Notes under the pieces: model-generated
Databases searched by the model: none
Seen by the model: the letters and a program-made list of their open reading frames with translations, nothing else
What the model was told of the DNA's origin: nothing
Assembly (NCBI GenBank): GCA_902805995.1
Contig: CADCUU010000389.1
Location: forward strand, 1-12,011
Source: an uncultured Rubellimicrobium sp.
GTDB lineage: Bacteria > Pseudomonadota > Alphaproteobacteria > Rhodobacterales > Rhodobacteraceae
Length of the DNA stretch: 12,011 nucleotides
Reading direction: 5' to 3'
Made by a program: the position numbers and the translations under genes
Part shown: piece after piece, positions 1 through 7,164 of the stretch
Layout of the letters: every line of letters begins with the position of its first letter
Position numbering within the stretch: the stretch's first letter is position 1

Positions 1-553
1 GGTGGAGCCCGAGGCGGAGCTCACCGTCCTGCCCGCACCCTCCGGCCCCGGTGGCGAGGGCGGCCTGCGCGCCATCGACGTCAGCAAGGAAGGGCGCGGC
101 TTCGCCATGTCGGTCCTCTCCGAGAACAAGGAGGAGGTCGTGGCCCTCATGGACTTCATGGCCTCTCCCGAAGGGCAGATGCTCGACCGCCTGGGCTTCG
201 AGGGCGAACACTACACCCGCAACGGTGACGCTATCGAGGTCACGCCCGAGATCAGCACTTGGTACGCCCGCTTCATGGCGGCCGCAAACTGGGAGGCACC
301 GGTCGAGTGGCGCTCCGAGGCGGCGGCGCGCTCGCTCGAGATGGTGGACGAGGACTTCGTGGCCGACAACGCTTTCGTGTTCCCGGCGGAGTACGCGGCC
401 GATCTCGACGCCGCCAACAACGTCTATAAGGCCTGGTCCTTCCGCTTCATCTCGGGCGAGGCCTCCATCGAGGAGGAGTGGGATAGCTTCGTCTCTGAAT
501 GGAACGCGGCCGGCGGCGAGCGCCTGACCGAATACGCGCGGTCAGTTCTTTGA
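1..553 (+). CDS. Extracellular solute-binding protein of an ABC importer, LplA-like (3' part only)
   Basis: The last 183 or so residues of a periplasmic solute-binding protein are visible; the gene begins left of the window, so the GTG at position 2 is an internal codon, not a start. The tail contains the stretch FISGEASIEEEWDSFVSEWN followed by a GGERLTEYA segment. This resembles the C-terminus of large LplA/YtcQ-type binding proteins of the CUT1 carbohydrate importer class, where a 'FI.G...-eWD.fv..w...GG..l' pattern is usual. The earlier segment (ALMDFMASPEGQML) fits the helix near the domain hinge of such proteins. The protein would capture a sugar-like solute in the periplasm and deliver it to membrane permeases. 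The stop overlaps the next start by 3 bases (TTGA at 550-553), placing it in the same operon as the hydrolases. A MalK-type ATPase lies downstream, but no permease gene is in view. The family is fairly sure; the ligand is unknown. Confidence 0.82.
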   Translation, partial: VEPEAELTVLPAPSGPGGEGGLRAIDVSKEGRGFAMSVLSENKEEVVALMDFMASPEGQMLDRLGFEGEHYTRNGDAIEVTPEISTWYARFMAAANWEAPVEWRSEAAARSLEMVDEDFVADNAFVFPAEYAADLDAANNVYKAWSFRFISGEASIEEEWDSFVSEWNAAGGERLTEYARSVL

Positions 554-1743
554 GCACAGCCCCGAACATCTCCGGACCCTCGCTTCGCTCCAGGGTCCGG
601 GCCATGCTTCATGGTATCGCCCTGGGCGATGCCATGGGCGCTCCAGTCGAGAAATTGTCGGCCGCCGAGATCGCGTCCCTCTACGGGCGCGTGACCGGCC
701 TCGACACGGCTTGGCATCGGGCTGGCGACGATGCCCATGCCCGCAACCACCGCATCCGTGGCCACGGCATCGTCACTGACGACACGCTGATGACGTTCGC
801 GCTGATGGGGGTTTACGAGGAAGTGGGCCGCCATCTCGACGCCTGGGACATGGCGGGGCCGCTCGTGCGCCGCATCGCATGGGAGCCAGTTTGGATCCCC
901 GAGATGGAGCGCGAAGCTCCCCTGATCGACCGGCTCTTCCATCCCGAGAAGTGGATCTTCCAGCGACTCCAGCTTGCCGCCTGCGACCCGCGCCAGGGCG
1001 GCGTGGGCAACATGGTGAACTGCGGGGCGGCCATGTACATCGCTCCTGTGGGCGTGGTGAATGCGGGCGACCCCCGGGCCGCCTATGAGGAGGCGGTGGC
1101 CTTTGCTATGGGCCACCAGCAAAGCTACGGGCTTGAGGCCGCGGGAGTGATGGCCGCCTGCATAGCGGCCGCGTTGGCACCCGGCGCGACGCTTGGCGAC
1201 GTGGTGGAGGCGGCGCTGTCCCTGGCCAAGGATGGGACCCGGGCCGCGATCGCCGCCGCAGTCGGACGCGCCGAGGAGTTGCGAAGGCAGGGGACCGTCG
1301 GCATCGAGGCCGCACATGCCCTCCAGGCGGTCCTCGCCCCCTATTCGCCCATGGGCGACGACGTACGCCACGGGCCCGGCAAGGCCGGCGTGCCTACCGC
1401 CGCCTACCAGCCATCGCGCCTCCTTTCCATCGAGGAGCTACCATTGGCGCTCGCCTTCGCCGTCTTGGCTGGCGGCGAGTTCCGCGAGGCAGTCGTCGAA
1501 GGCATCAACTCGGGCCGCGACACCGACTCGATCGGCGTCATGGCCGGAGCCATCCTGGGCGCGCTGCATGGCGAGGACGTCATTGCCCCAGAGGATGCGG
1601 CGACGCTCGACCGCGCCAACCGCTTCGACCTCGCCGCGGCGGCCGACGCCTTCTACGACACGGCGCTCCGCATCCTGCGGGACGACGTCGCCGCCGCCGA
1701 AGCCTTGGCCGCCCGGCGCCGCGCCCTTTTCGCCGCAGCATGA
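550..1743 (+). CDS. ADP-ribosylglycohydrolase family protein (first of a tandem pair)
   Basis: A 397-residue enzyme of the ADP-ribosylglycohydrolase (DraG/ARH) fold, which uses a binuclear metal centre to hydrolyse N- or O-glycosidic bonds to ribose or related sugars. The N-terminal family pattern is clear: RVRAMLHGIALGDAMGAPVE at residues 15-34. The metal-binding TDDT is at 76-79, an NCGAAMYIAPVG segment at 158-169 matches the usual 'GnGaaMRiaPvG' loop, and the second metal motif appears as GRDTDS at 322-327 (usual form GGDTDT). I chose TTG at 550 because it overlaps the previous stop as TTGA and starts just before the conserved domain. The ATG at 499 would add 17 residues that lie inside the previous gene. 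No signal peptide is apparent, so it is probably cytoplasmic. Its place between a binding protein and an importer ATPase suggests action on an imported small glycoside rather than on ADP-ribosylated protein, but that is inference. Confidence 0.85.
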   Translation: MSTAPNISGPSLRSRVRAMLHGIALGDAMGAPVEKLSAAEIASLYGRVTGLDTAWHRAGDDAHARNHRIRGHGIVTDDTLMTFALMGVYEEVGRHLDAWDMAGPLVRRIAWEPVWIPEMEREAPLIDRLFHPEKWIFQRLQLAACDPRQGGVGNMVNCGAAMYIAPVGVVNAGDPRAAYEEAVAFAMGHQQSYGLEAAGVMAACIAAALAPGATLGDVVEAALSLAKDGTRAAIAAAVGRAEELRRQGTVGIEAAHALQAVLAPYSPMGDDVRHGPGKAGVPTAAYQPSRLLSIEELPLALAFAVLAGGEFREAVVEGINSGRDTDSIGVMAGAILGALHGEDVIAPEDAATLDRANRFDLAAAADAFYDTALRILRDDVAAAEALAARRRALFAAA

Positions 1744-3851
1744 CCGACAAGGACCTCATGACACCCGACCACATCCTCGCCCGCATATACGCGGGCATCT
1801 TAGGTAAGGCGATCGGCGTGCGCCTGGGCGCGCCTGTGGAGCCCACGATCTGGACCTATGAGCGCATCCGCGACACGTACGGCGACATCACCGGCTACCT
1901 GAAGGAGTTCCGCACCTTCGCCGCCGACGATGATACGAACGGGCCGCTCTACTTCACACGCGTCTTGCGCGACTATGGCCTCGATTTCACGGCCGAAGAC
2001 ATGGGCAAGACCTGGCTCAACTACGCCGCCGAGGAGCATGGGATGTACTGGTGGGGCGGCTTCGGGCGCTCAACCGAGCATACCGCCTGGGCCAACCTGC
2101 GCGCCGGCATCCCGGCGCCACGCTCGGGCAGCATCGAGCAGAACGGCGCCGCCGTCGCCGAGCAGATCGGCGGTCAGATCTTTATCGACTCCTGGGGCTG
2201 GGTCCATCCCGGCAACCCTGGCCGCGCCGCCGCAGACTCCGCCAAGGCGGCCAGCGTCGCGCACGATGGCGAGGGCTTGGAAGGGGCGCGCTTCGTAGCG
2301 GCCGCCGTCGCCGCAGCTTTTACAGCGAAGAGTTTGCGTGAGGTGTTTGACGCCGCGATGGCGACGCTGAACCCGGAAAGCACCTACACATCGGTCGCTC
2401 GCGCCGTCGAAAGCTTCCACGCCTCGCGCTCGGATGACTGGCGAGCCTGCCGCGAGATGCTCGGAGCCGAGTGGGGCTACGACCGCTACCCGGGCGTGTG
2501 CCACATCATCCCGAACGCGGGCGTCCTGGTTATGGCGCTCCTTTATGGGAACGGCGACCTTAACCGGACAGTCGAGATCGCCACGATGGCCGGATGGGAC
2601 ACCGACTGCAACGCCGGCAATGCAGGCGCCATCGTGGGCACCCTTCAGGGCCTTGACCCCTCCTGGGACAAGTACCGCAGCCCTATCAACGATCTCCTCA
2701 TTGCCTCGGGCGTGACTAGCAGCCTCAACATCACCGACATCCCTTCCTTCGCACGGGAGCTAGCCACGCTTGCCTGGCGACTGAGAGGCGAGGAAGTGCC
2801 GGCGGCGTGGACCGAGGACTGGGAGCGCAAGGGCGTGCGCTTCGACTTCGCTCTGCCAGGCTCCACCCACGGCTTCCGCGCCGATGCGCCGAACGGACCG
2901 CAGGTGGTGCTCAAAGGCTCCGCGGGGGGCGAGGAGGGGGCATTGGAGATCCTCCTCGACCGAATGGAGCGCGACCAGCCCGGCAGGGTCTTCTGGAAGC
3001 CCTTCTTCCGCCGGTCGGAGTTCGAGGACGAGCGCTACCGACCCATGCTCACCCCGGTCGTCGCAGACGGTCAGCGCGTCTCCTTCCGCGTGCGTCTCGA
3101 CCCTTGGGAGGGTGACGGCCACTTCCGCATCGCACCTTACGTCCGCCGTGGCCTGTCCGGCCACCTCGAGGGGACCGGACCTTGGCAGGTCCCTCCGTCC
3201 GAGGGCTGGGGCGAGATCGAATTCGACATCCCGGCGGGCAACGGGGATCCGGTGGACGAGATCGGCGTCCAGCTCGAATACTTCGGCCGTGTCAAGTTCC
3301 TGGGCCGCCTGTTCCTGACTGACTTCCGCGTGGAGGGCGCTGGCCATCGCGTCGTCGACGCGGCCCGGTCGGTCCAGGAATGGGACACAATCCTGCAATG
3401 CAGTTGGAACCGGGGCCGATGGACCCTGGAGGACGGGAGGATTCAAGGCCACACCGCCACCGACGCCGACCTCTGGACCGGCAACCTCTACGCTACCGAC
3501 CAGAGCGTGAGCGCACGTGTCACGCCGCTGGCAGGGCGCTCGCACTTGGTGTCGGTCCGGGCCCAAGGGACGGCTCGCTTCTACGCCGCCGGTCTTCAAG
3601 ACGGGGAGTTCGTCCTCCTTCGCGAGGATTTCGGGACCGAGATTCTGGCCCGCGCACCGTTCGAGGCAGCTCCGGGCAAGGAGTTGGAAGTGGTATTGGA
3701 GGCGGTCGGCGACCGGCTCTCGGCCCGGGTGGAGGGCGGCCCCTCGGTCGAGGCGGCCTGCGGACGCTTCCGCTATGGCATGGCGGGGCTGCGCATGGCG
3801 GGGCCAGGTCGGATGCGCGCATCCCGCTTGGAGATCCGCGAACTGGTCTGA
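1740..3851 (+). CDS. ADP-ribosylglycohydrolase with large C-terminal beta-rich extension (second of the pair)
   Basis: A 703-residue protein, about twice the usual length of the family. Residues 1 to about 350 form an ADP-ribosylglycohydrolase domain: ILARIYAGILGKAIGVRLGA at 12-31, metal motif DDDT at 63-66, and a second metal motif GWDTDCNAGNAGAIVG at 285-300 (usual form GGDTDT.a.iaGai.G). After a linker, about 390-535 looks like a beta-sandwich, and about 545-703 (WTLEDGRIQG..., repeated short strands, ending SRLEIREL) resembles a LamG/concanavalin-like or DUF1080-type carbohydrate-binding domain. The ATG overlaps the preceding stop by 4 bases (ATGA), implying translational coupling. It shares only the core motifs with the upstream paralogue, so the two probably act on different bonds or anomers of the same imported compound, or as a hetero-pair. 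The hydrolase domain assignment is strong; the names of the C-terminal domains are tentative. Confidence 0.83.
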   Translation: MTDKDLMTPDHILARIYAGILGKAIGVRLGAPVEPTIWTYERIRDTYGDITGYLKEFRTFAADDDTNGPLYFTRVLRDYGLDFTAEDMGKTWLNYAAEEHGMYWWGGFGRSTEHTAWANLRAGIPAPRSGSIEQNGAAVAEQIGGQIFIDSWGWVHPGNPGRAAADSAKAASVAHDGEGLEGARFVAAAVAAAFTAKSLREVFDAAMATLNPESTYTSVARAVESFHASRSDDWRACREMLGAEWGYDRYPGVCHIIPNAGVLVMALLYGNGDLNRTVEIATMAGWDTDCNAGNAGAIVGTLQGLDPSWDKYRSPINDLLIASGVTSSLNITDIPSFARELATLAWRLRGEEVPAAWTEDWERKGVRFDFALPGSTHGFRADAPNGPQVVLKGSAGGEEGALEILLDRMERDQPGRVFWKPFFRRSEFEDERYRPMLTPVVADGQRVSFRVRLDPWEGDGHFRIAPYVRRGLSGHLEGTGPWQVPPSEGWGEIEFDIPAGNGDPVDEIGVQLEYFGRVKFLGRLFLTDFRVEGAGHRVVDAARSVQEWDTILQCSWNRGRWTLEDGRIQGHTATDADLWTGNLYATDQSVSARVTPLAGRSHLVSVRAQGTARFYAAGLQDGEFVLLREDFGTEILARAPFEAAPGKELEVVLEAVGDRLSARVEGGPSVEAACGRFRYGMAGLRMAGPGRMRASRLEIRELV

Positions 3852-3852
3852 C

Positions 3853-3858
3853 AGGAGG
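3853..3858 (+). promoter_or_regulatory. Strong Shine-Dalgarno sequence of the importer ATPase gene
   Basis: AGGAGG lies 8 bases before the ATG at 3867. This is the only intact junction in the operon with a gap rather than a start/stop overlap, so the ATPase can be translated independently of its upstream neighbours. It also fixes the start codon. Confidence 0.7.
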
Positions 3859-3866
3859 GAGCGGGG

Positions 3867-4922
3867 ATGGCCGAGATCGAGCTCAGGGACGTCGGCAAGT
3901 CCTACGGGGCGCTTGACGTCCTACGAGGCATCTCGCTCAGCATGGACAAGGGCGAGTTCGTGGTCCTAGTGGGCCCTTCGGGTTGCGGCAAGTCCACGCT
4001 GCTCCGAATGATCGCGGGGCTCGAGGAGATCACGGAGGGCGAAATCACCATCGGCGGGCGCGTGGTCAATGACATCCCGTCCAAGCAGCGCGACATCGCC
4101 ATGGTGTTCCAGAGCTACGCGCTCTACCCGCACATGAAGGTCGCGGACAACATGAGCTTTGCCCTCCGCCTTGCCGGCGCGCCCAAGGCCGAGATCCGGC
4201 GGCGGGTGGCGGAGGCGGCTGAGATCCTGGGCCTCGAGGCCCTTCTTGACCGCCTTCCCCGAGACCTGTCGGGCGGGCAGCGGCAGCGCGTTGCCATGGG
4301 ACGAGCTATTGTGCGGGACCCTCGTGCCTTCCTCTTCGATGAGCCACTCTCGAACCTCGACGCCAAGCTGCGCGTGAAGATGCGCGGCGAGATAAAAAAG
4401 CTCCACCAGCGGCTCGGCCGTACCACCATCTACGTCACTCACGACCAGACCGAGGCGATGACGATGGCCGACACCATCGTCGTGATGAACGCGGGCCAGG
4501 TCGAGCAGGCGGGCCCGCCACTCCGGCTCTACGAGGACCCGGACAATGCGTTTGTCGCGGGCTTCGTGGGATCGCCCGAGATGAACCTGCTCCAAGGGCA
4601 GGCGGAAGGCGGTCGCTTCCGGTCGGACCAGGGACTGGTCCTGCCGCTGCCCCCGATAGGGGCCACAATCGAAGGCCGACGCCTGACCTATGGCCTGCGG
4701 CCGCAGCATATCCGCCCTCAACCCGACGGAATAGAGGCCGTGGTCGAACTCGTGGAGCCCACCGGCGACTCCCAGGAGGTGGAACTGCGCTGCGGAGCCA
4801 CCGCCCTCACGATGCTCTTGCATGAGTACACGCCGCTCTCGCCCGGGGATCAGCTCAGGGTGGGGTTCGATGCGGCGCAGGTCCGTCTGTTCGACGCAGC
4901 GACGAGTCTGCGCGTTCGATGA
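3867..4922 (+). CDS. MalK/UgpC-type ABC importer ATP-binding protein
   Basis: The 351-residue ATPase subunit of a carbohydrate (CUT1) ABC importer, acting at the inner face of the cytoplasmic membrane. All nucleotide-binding motifs are intact: Walker [10 protein letters not shown] at 36-44, Q-loop in [10 protein letters not shown] at 80-89, signature LSGGQRQR at 134-141, Walker B FLFDEP at 155-160, D-loop SNLD, and H-loop [14 protein letters not shown] with H192. The remaining C-terminal third, from about residue 235, is the OB/TOBE regulatory domain typical of MalK, UgpC and MsmX. The length matches the family. It presumably energises uptake together with the binding protein at the left edge and permeases outside the window. 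The family is often annotated ugpC, but nothing here shows glycerol-3-phosphate as substrate, so no symbol is given. Confidence 0.93.
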   Translation: MAEIELRDVGKSYGALDVLRGISLSMDKGEFVVLVGPSGCGKSTLLRMIAGLEEITEGEITIGGRVVNDIPSKQRDIAMVFQSYALYPHMKVADNMSFALRLAGAPKAEIRRRVAEAAEILGLEALLDRLPRDLSGGQRQRVAMGRAIVRDPRAFLFDEPLSNLDAKLRVKMRGEIKKLHQRLGRTTIYVTHDQTEAMTMADTIVVMNAGQVEQAGPPLRLYEDPDNAFVAGFVGSPEMNLLQGQAEGGRFRSDQGLVLPLPPIGATIEGRRLTYGLRPQHIRPQPDGIEAVVELVEPTGDSQEVELRCGATALTMLLHEYTPLSPGDQLRVGFDAAQVRLFDAATSLRVR

Positions 4923-6130
4923 CCTATGTCCGCAAAGAGTGGGATCCCGCAGCCCAGGGGCCGCTTCACGGGCTGCGCGTGCTCGACCTGTCCCGGCTCG
5001 TTGCCGGCAACATGCTTTCTCTCCAGCTCGGCGACTTCGGCGCCGACGTCATCAAGGTCGAGCCGCCCGAAGGCGACCCATTGCGGGCCTGGCAGGAGGA
5101 CGGCCTGTCGCTCTTCTGGACCGTCTACGGCCGCAACAAGCGCTCGGTGGCGCTCAACCTGCGGCGTGACCCCGATCGCGCCGCGCTCTGGGCGCTCGTC
5201 ACGCAGGCCGACGTGCTCGTGGAAAGCTACCGTCCTGGCACGCTCGAAGAGATGGGGTTCGCGCCCGACGCGCTCCTTGCCCGCAACCCGGACCTAATTG
5301 TGGTGCGCATCTCGGGCTTTGGACAGACCGGACCCTATTCCGGGCTGCCAGGCTTCGGCACGCTCGTCGAAGGGATGTCGGGATATGCGCACCGGTCGGG
5401 CTTTCCCGATCGCGAGCCCGTCCTGCCGCCTATCGCGCTTGCTGACATGATGGCGGGACTCCAGGGTGCGATGGCGGTGTTGGTGGCTTTGCGAGCGCGA
5501 GAGCGGGGCCTCGCGCGGGGTCAGGTTATCGATCTGTCACTCCTCGAGCCCATCTTCGCGAGCCTAGGCCCGGAGGCGGCCATCCACGCGCTGACTGGTC
5601 ATGTCAAGGAACGGATGGGGAGCGCCTCGAATACTGCGAGCCCGCGCAACGTCTACCGATGCGCAGACGGACGCTACGTCTCACTCTCCGGCTCCACCCC
5701 CGGAGCTGCGCGACGCATTTTCGAGGTCATCGGGCGGCCCGACATGAACAACGACCCGCGCTTCGCCACCAACACCGCCCGCTTGGCGCACCGCGAGCAA
5801 GTGGACGAGGCAGTGAGCGCCTGGTTCGGCCAGCGCGACCGCGACGAGGCCCTTGCGGCCATGCGGGCCGCGGGCGCGACTGTCGGGCCGATCTATTCTA
5901 TTGCCGACGTTGCGGAGGATCCCCATTTCCGCGAGCGCGAGGTGATCGTCACGCTGGACGACCCAGAGCTTGGGCCCCTGCCCACACACAACGTCGCCCC
6001 GCGCCTCAGCGCCACGCCCGGTCATCTTCGCCGCCCTGCTCCCCGCCTCGGCGAGCACGGCCGCGAAGTGCTGGCCGAAGCCGGGCTCTCGGACGCAGAG
6101 ATCGACGTCCTGTTGGCCGCGCTGTCATGA
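4919..6130 (+). CDS. CaiB/BaiF family (class III) CoA-transferase
   Basis: A 403-residue family III CoA-transferase, which moves CoA from a donor acyl-CoA to a carboxylic acid through an aspartyl-CoA thioester. Visible family features are [15 protein letters not shown] near the N-terminus (18-32), [20 protein letters not shown] (37-56), the [11 protein letters not shown] segment (71-81), and [14 protein letters not shown], where D176 aligns with the catalytic aspartate. The C-terminal part (APRLSATPG...[20 protein letters not shown]) is also typical. The ATG overlaps the ATPase stop as ATGA. Because the next gene is a CitE-like lyase, the likely product is a 3-hydroxyacyl-CoA (for example malyl-CoA- or citramalyl-CoA-like) that the lyase then cleaves. 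The exact acid and CoA donor cannot be read from the sequence. Confidence 0.92.
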   Translation: MTYVRKEWDPAAQGPLHGLRVLDLSRLVAGNMLSLQLGDFGADVIKVEPPEGDPLRAWQEDGLSLFWTVYGRNKRSVALNLRRDPDRAALWALVTQADVLVESYRPGTLEEMGFAPDALLARNPDLIVVRISGFGQTGPYSGLPGFGTLVEGMSGYAHRSGFPDREPVLPPIALADMMAGLQGAMAVLVALRARERGLARGQVIDLSLLEPIFASLGPEAAIHALTGHVKERMGSASNTASPRNVYRCADGRYVSLSGSTPGAARRIFEVIGRPDMNNDPRFATNTARLAHREQVDEAVSAWFGQRDRDEALAAMRAAGATVGPIYSIADVAEDPHFREREVIVTLDDPELGPLPTHNVAPRLSATPGHLRRPAPRLGEHGREVLAEAGLSDAEIDVLLAALS

Positions 6131-6942
6131 GGCTCCGGTCTCTTCTCTACGTCCCCGCGCACGAGCCTCGCTTCCTGGCCAAAGCGCATGAGCGGGGGGC
6201 CGACGCAATTATCCTGGACCTAGAGGACGGCGTTCCGGTTATCGCAAAGCTCGCCGCGCGGGAAGGACTCCCGTCGGCATTGGCGGCTGCCGGCCGGGCG
6301 AAAGCCCCTGTCTTCGTCCGCGTTAACGCAACCGCCGAGAGCCGGGACGCCGACGTGGCCGCGGCGATTGCCGGCGGCGCGGACGGGATCGTGCTCCCCA
6401 AGGTTGGCTCGCCCGACGAAGTCGAGGCGGTCCTGCGTGCAGCCGGGCGCGCAACGAAGGTGATCCCCCTCATCGAGGACCCCGGCGCCCTGGTCCAGGC
6501 TGCGAGCATTGCGGCGCACCCTTCCGTCCTCGCCATGGGCCTTGGGGCCGAGGACTTCGCCACCGCCATCGGCGCGCGCCCCCTGCCGGAGGTGCTGCGC
6601 CTGCCGAAGCAACTCGTCCATTACGCTGCTAAGGCTGCGGGTCGCCTGTCCCTCGGGATGTTTCGCAGCGTTGCCGAGATCTCGGACCAGGCGGCCATTC
6701 TTCAGGCAGCCGTCGAGGCGCGCAGCTTCGGTTTCGACGGGGCCGCCTGCGTTCACCCGTCCATCGTCCCCCTACTGAACCGAGGCTTTAGCCCGAGCCC
6801 TGACGAAGTGGCCGAGGCCCGGGCCCTTCTCGCGACTCTCGGCGAGAGCGGAGCCGCCCGGTTTCAAGGCAGGATGATCGACAAGCCTGTAGCCGATCGG
6901 GCCCGGCGAACCCTCCTCTTGGCTGGCGAGGACGAAACATGA
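6127..6942 (+). CDS. CitE/HpcH-HpaI family CoA-ester lyase
   Basis: A 271-residue TIM-barrel lyase of the citrate lyase beta/malyl-CoA lyase group, which uses Mg2+ to cleave 3-hydroxyacyl-CoA esters into acetyl- or propionyl-CoA and a 2-oxo acid (glyoxylate or pyruvate). Motifs seen: RSLLYVPAHEPRFLAKA at 4-20, LDLEDGV at 30-36, RVN at 65-67, LPKV at 90-93, the metal-ligand region LIEDPGA with E117, MGLGAEDFATAIGA at 137-150 (second acidic ligand D143), and CVHPSIVP at 208-215. The ATG at 6127 overlaps the CoA-transferase stop (ATGA). The reading frame is open back to 5659, but that stretch lies inside the CoA-transferase gene and lacks lyase features. Length is near that of stand-alone CitE-like proteins. 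With the preceding transferase it forms an activate-then-cleave pair, as known for malate, citramalate and itaconate breakdown. Confidence 0.9.
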   Translation: MRLRSLLYVPAHEPRFLAKAHERGADAIILDLEDGVPVIAKLAAREGLPSALAAAGRAKAPVFVRVNATAESRDADVAAAIAGGADGIVLPKVGSPDEVEAVLRAAGRATKVIPLIEDPGALVQAASIAAHPSVLAMGLGAEDFATAIGARPLPEVLRLPKQLVHYAAKAAGRLSLGMFRSVAEISDQAAILQAAVEARSFGFDGAACVHPSIVPLLNRGFSPSPDEVAEARALLATLGESGAARFQGRMIDKPVADRARRTLLLAGEDET

Positions 6943-7013
6943 CGCGCCGAGCCGGTGGCAGGCCGGTCTCGGTCGTGACTGACTGCCGGGTCACGCGGGG
7001 TTCGCACATCTGA
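6939..7013 (+). pseudogene. 24-codon ORF continuing the operon overlap chain, possible gene remnant
   Basis: An ATG at 6939 overlaps the lyase stop as ATGA, exactly like other junctions of the operon, and opens a frame of 24 codons starting MTRRAGGRPVSVV and ending at TGA 7011-7013. No family is recognisable. The overlap pattern suggests that a further catabolic or regulatory gene once followed and has been truncated, with the downstream tRNA-like scar marking the break. It could equally be chance, since ATGA arises readily. Confidence 0.3.
6947..6972 (+). terminator. Hairpin just after the catabolic operon
   Basis: CCGAG-CCGG (6947-6955) pairs with CCGG-T-CTCGG (6963-6972) around a 7-base loop, with one bulged T. 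It starts 5 bases after the lyase stop. There is no T-run after it, so it is a weak intrinsic terminator at best and may instead stabilise the mRNA end. Confidence 0.35.
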
Positions 7014-7061
7014 GCGCATGATATCGGCGGTCACAGTTGCTCCAAGCATAAGCTTTGTGTC

Positions 7062-7104
7062 GGAGGTTCGAATCTGGTTGCGGGGACAAAATTTAGACTG
7101 TGGC
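7062..7104 (-). other. Decayed tRNA 3'-end-like sequence (possible attachment-site remnant)
   Basis: Read on the minus strand, positions 7085 down to 7075 are CCCCGCAACCA, the acceptor end plus CCA of initiator/elongator tRNA-Met in many bacteria. The preceding minus-strand bases (GTCTAAATTTTGT) resemble a T-arm altered by several C-to-T changes. Directly abutting on the plus strand, GGTTCGAATC (7065-7074) is a textbook T-loop sequence in the opposite orientation. No anticodon arm, D-arm or cloverleaf can be built, so this is not a functional tRNA. It may be a relic of island integration or a dispersed repeat. Confidence 0.35.
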
Positions 7105-7139
7105 GGACGACCCAGCTCCTGTTGCGCTCTCGCTAAATG

Positions 7140-7157
7140 GGCGCTTCGGGTGGCGCC
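7140..7157 (-). terminator. Weak hairpin after the P-loop protein gene
   Basis: GGCGC (7140-7144) pairs with GCGCC (7153-7157) around an 8-base loop, just beyond the stop of the minus-strand gene ending at 7165. On the minus strand it is followed by CATTT only. The stem is short, so this is a tentative call. Confidence 0.2.
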
Positions 7158-7164
7158 GTGCAGG

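Noticed and set aside
424..1371. A 315-codon minus-strand open frame opposite the first hydrolase
   Set aside because: No recognisable domain; the plus-strand hydrolase motifs explain the region.
3513..3543. TGTCACG inside the second hydrolase gene as another ECF promoter
   Set aside because: No CGTC at 16-base spacing and no gene start downstream; a coincidental match within coding sequence.
4394..4400. A_AAA_AAG in the reading frame of the importer ATPase, resembling the dnaX frameshift site
   Set aside because: It encodes the EIKKLH segment common in MalK-type ATPases. No obvious downstream stem-loop or early stop in the -1 frame was found to make a shortened product.
5659..6126. N-terminal extension of the lyase frame
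   Set aside because: It lies wholly inside the CoA-transferase gene in another frame; lyase similarity begins at the ATG at 6127.
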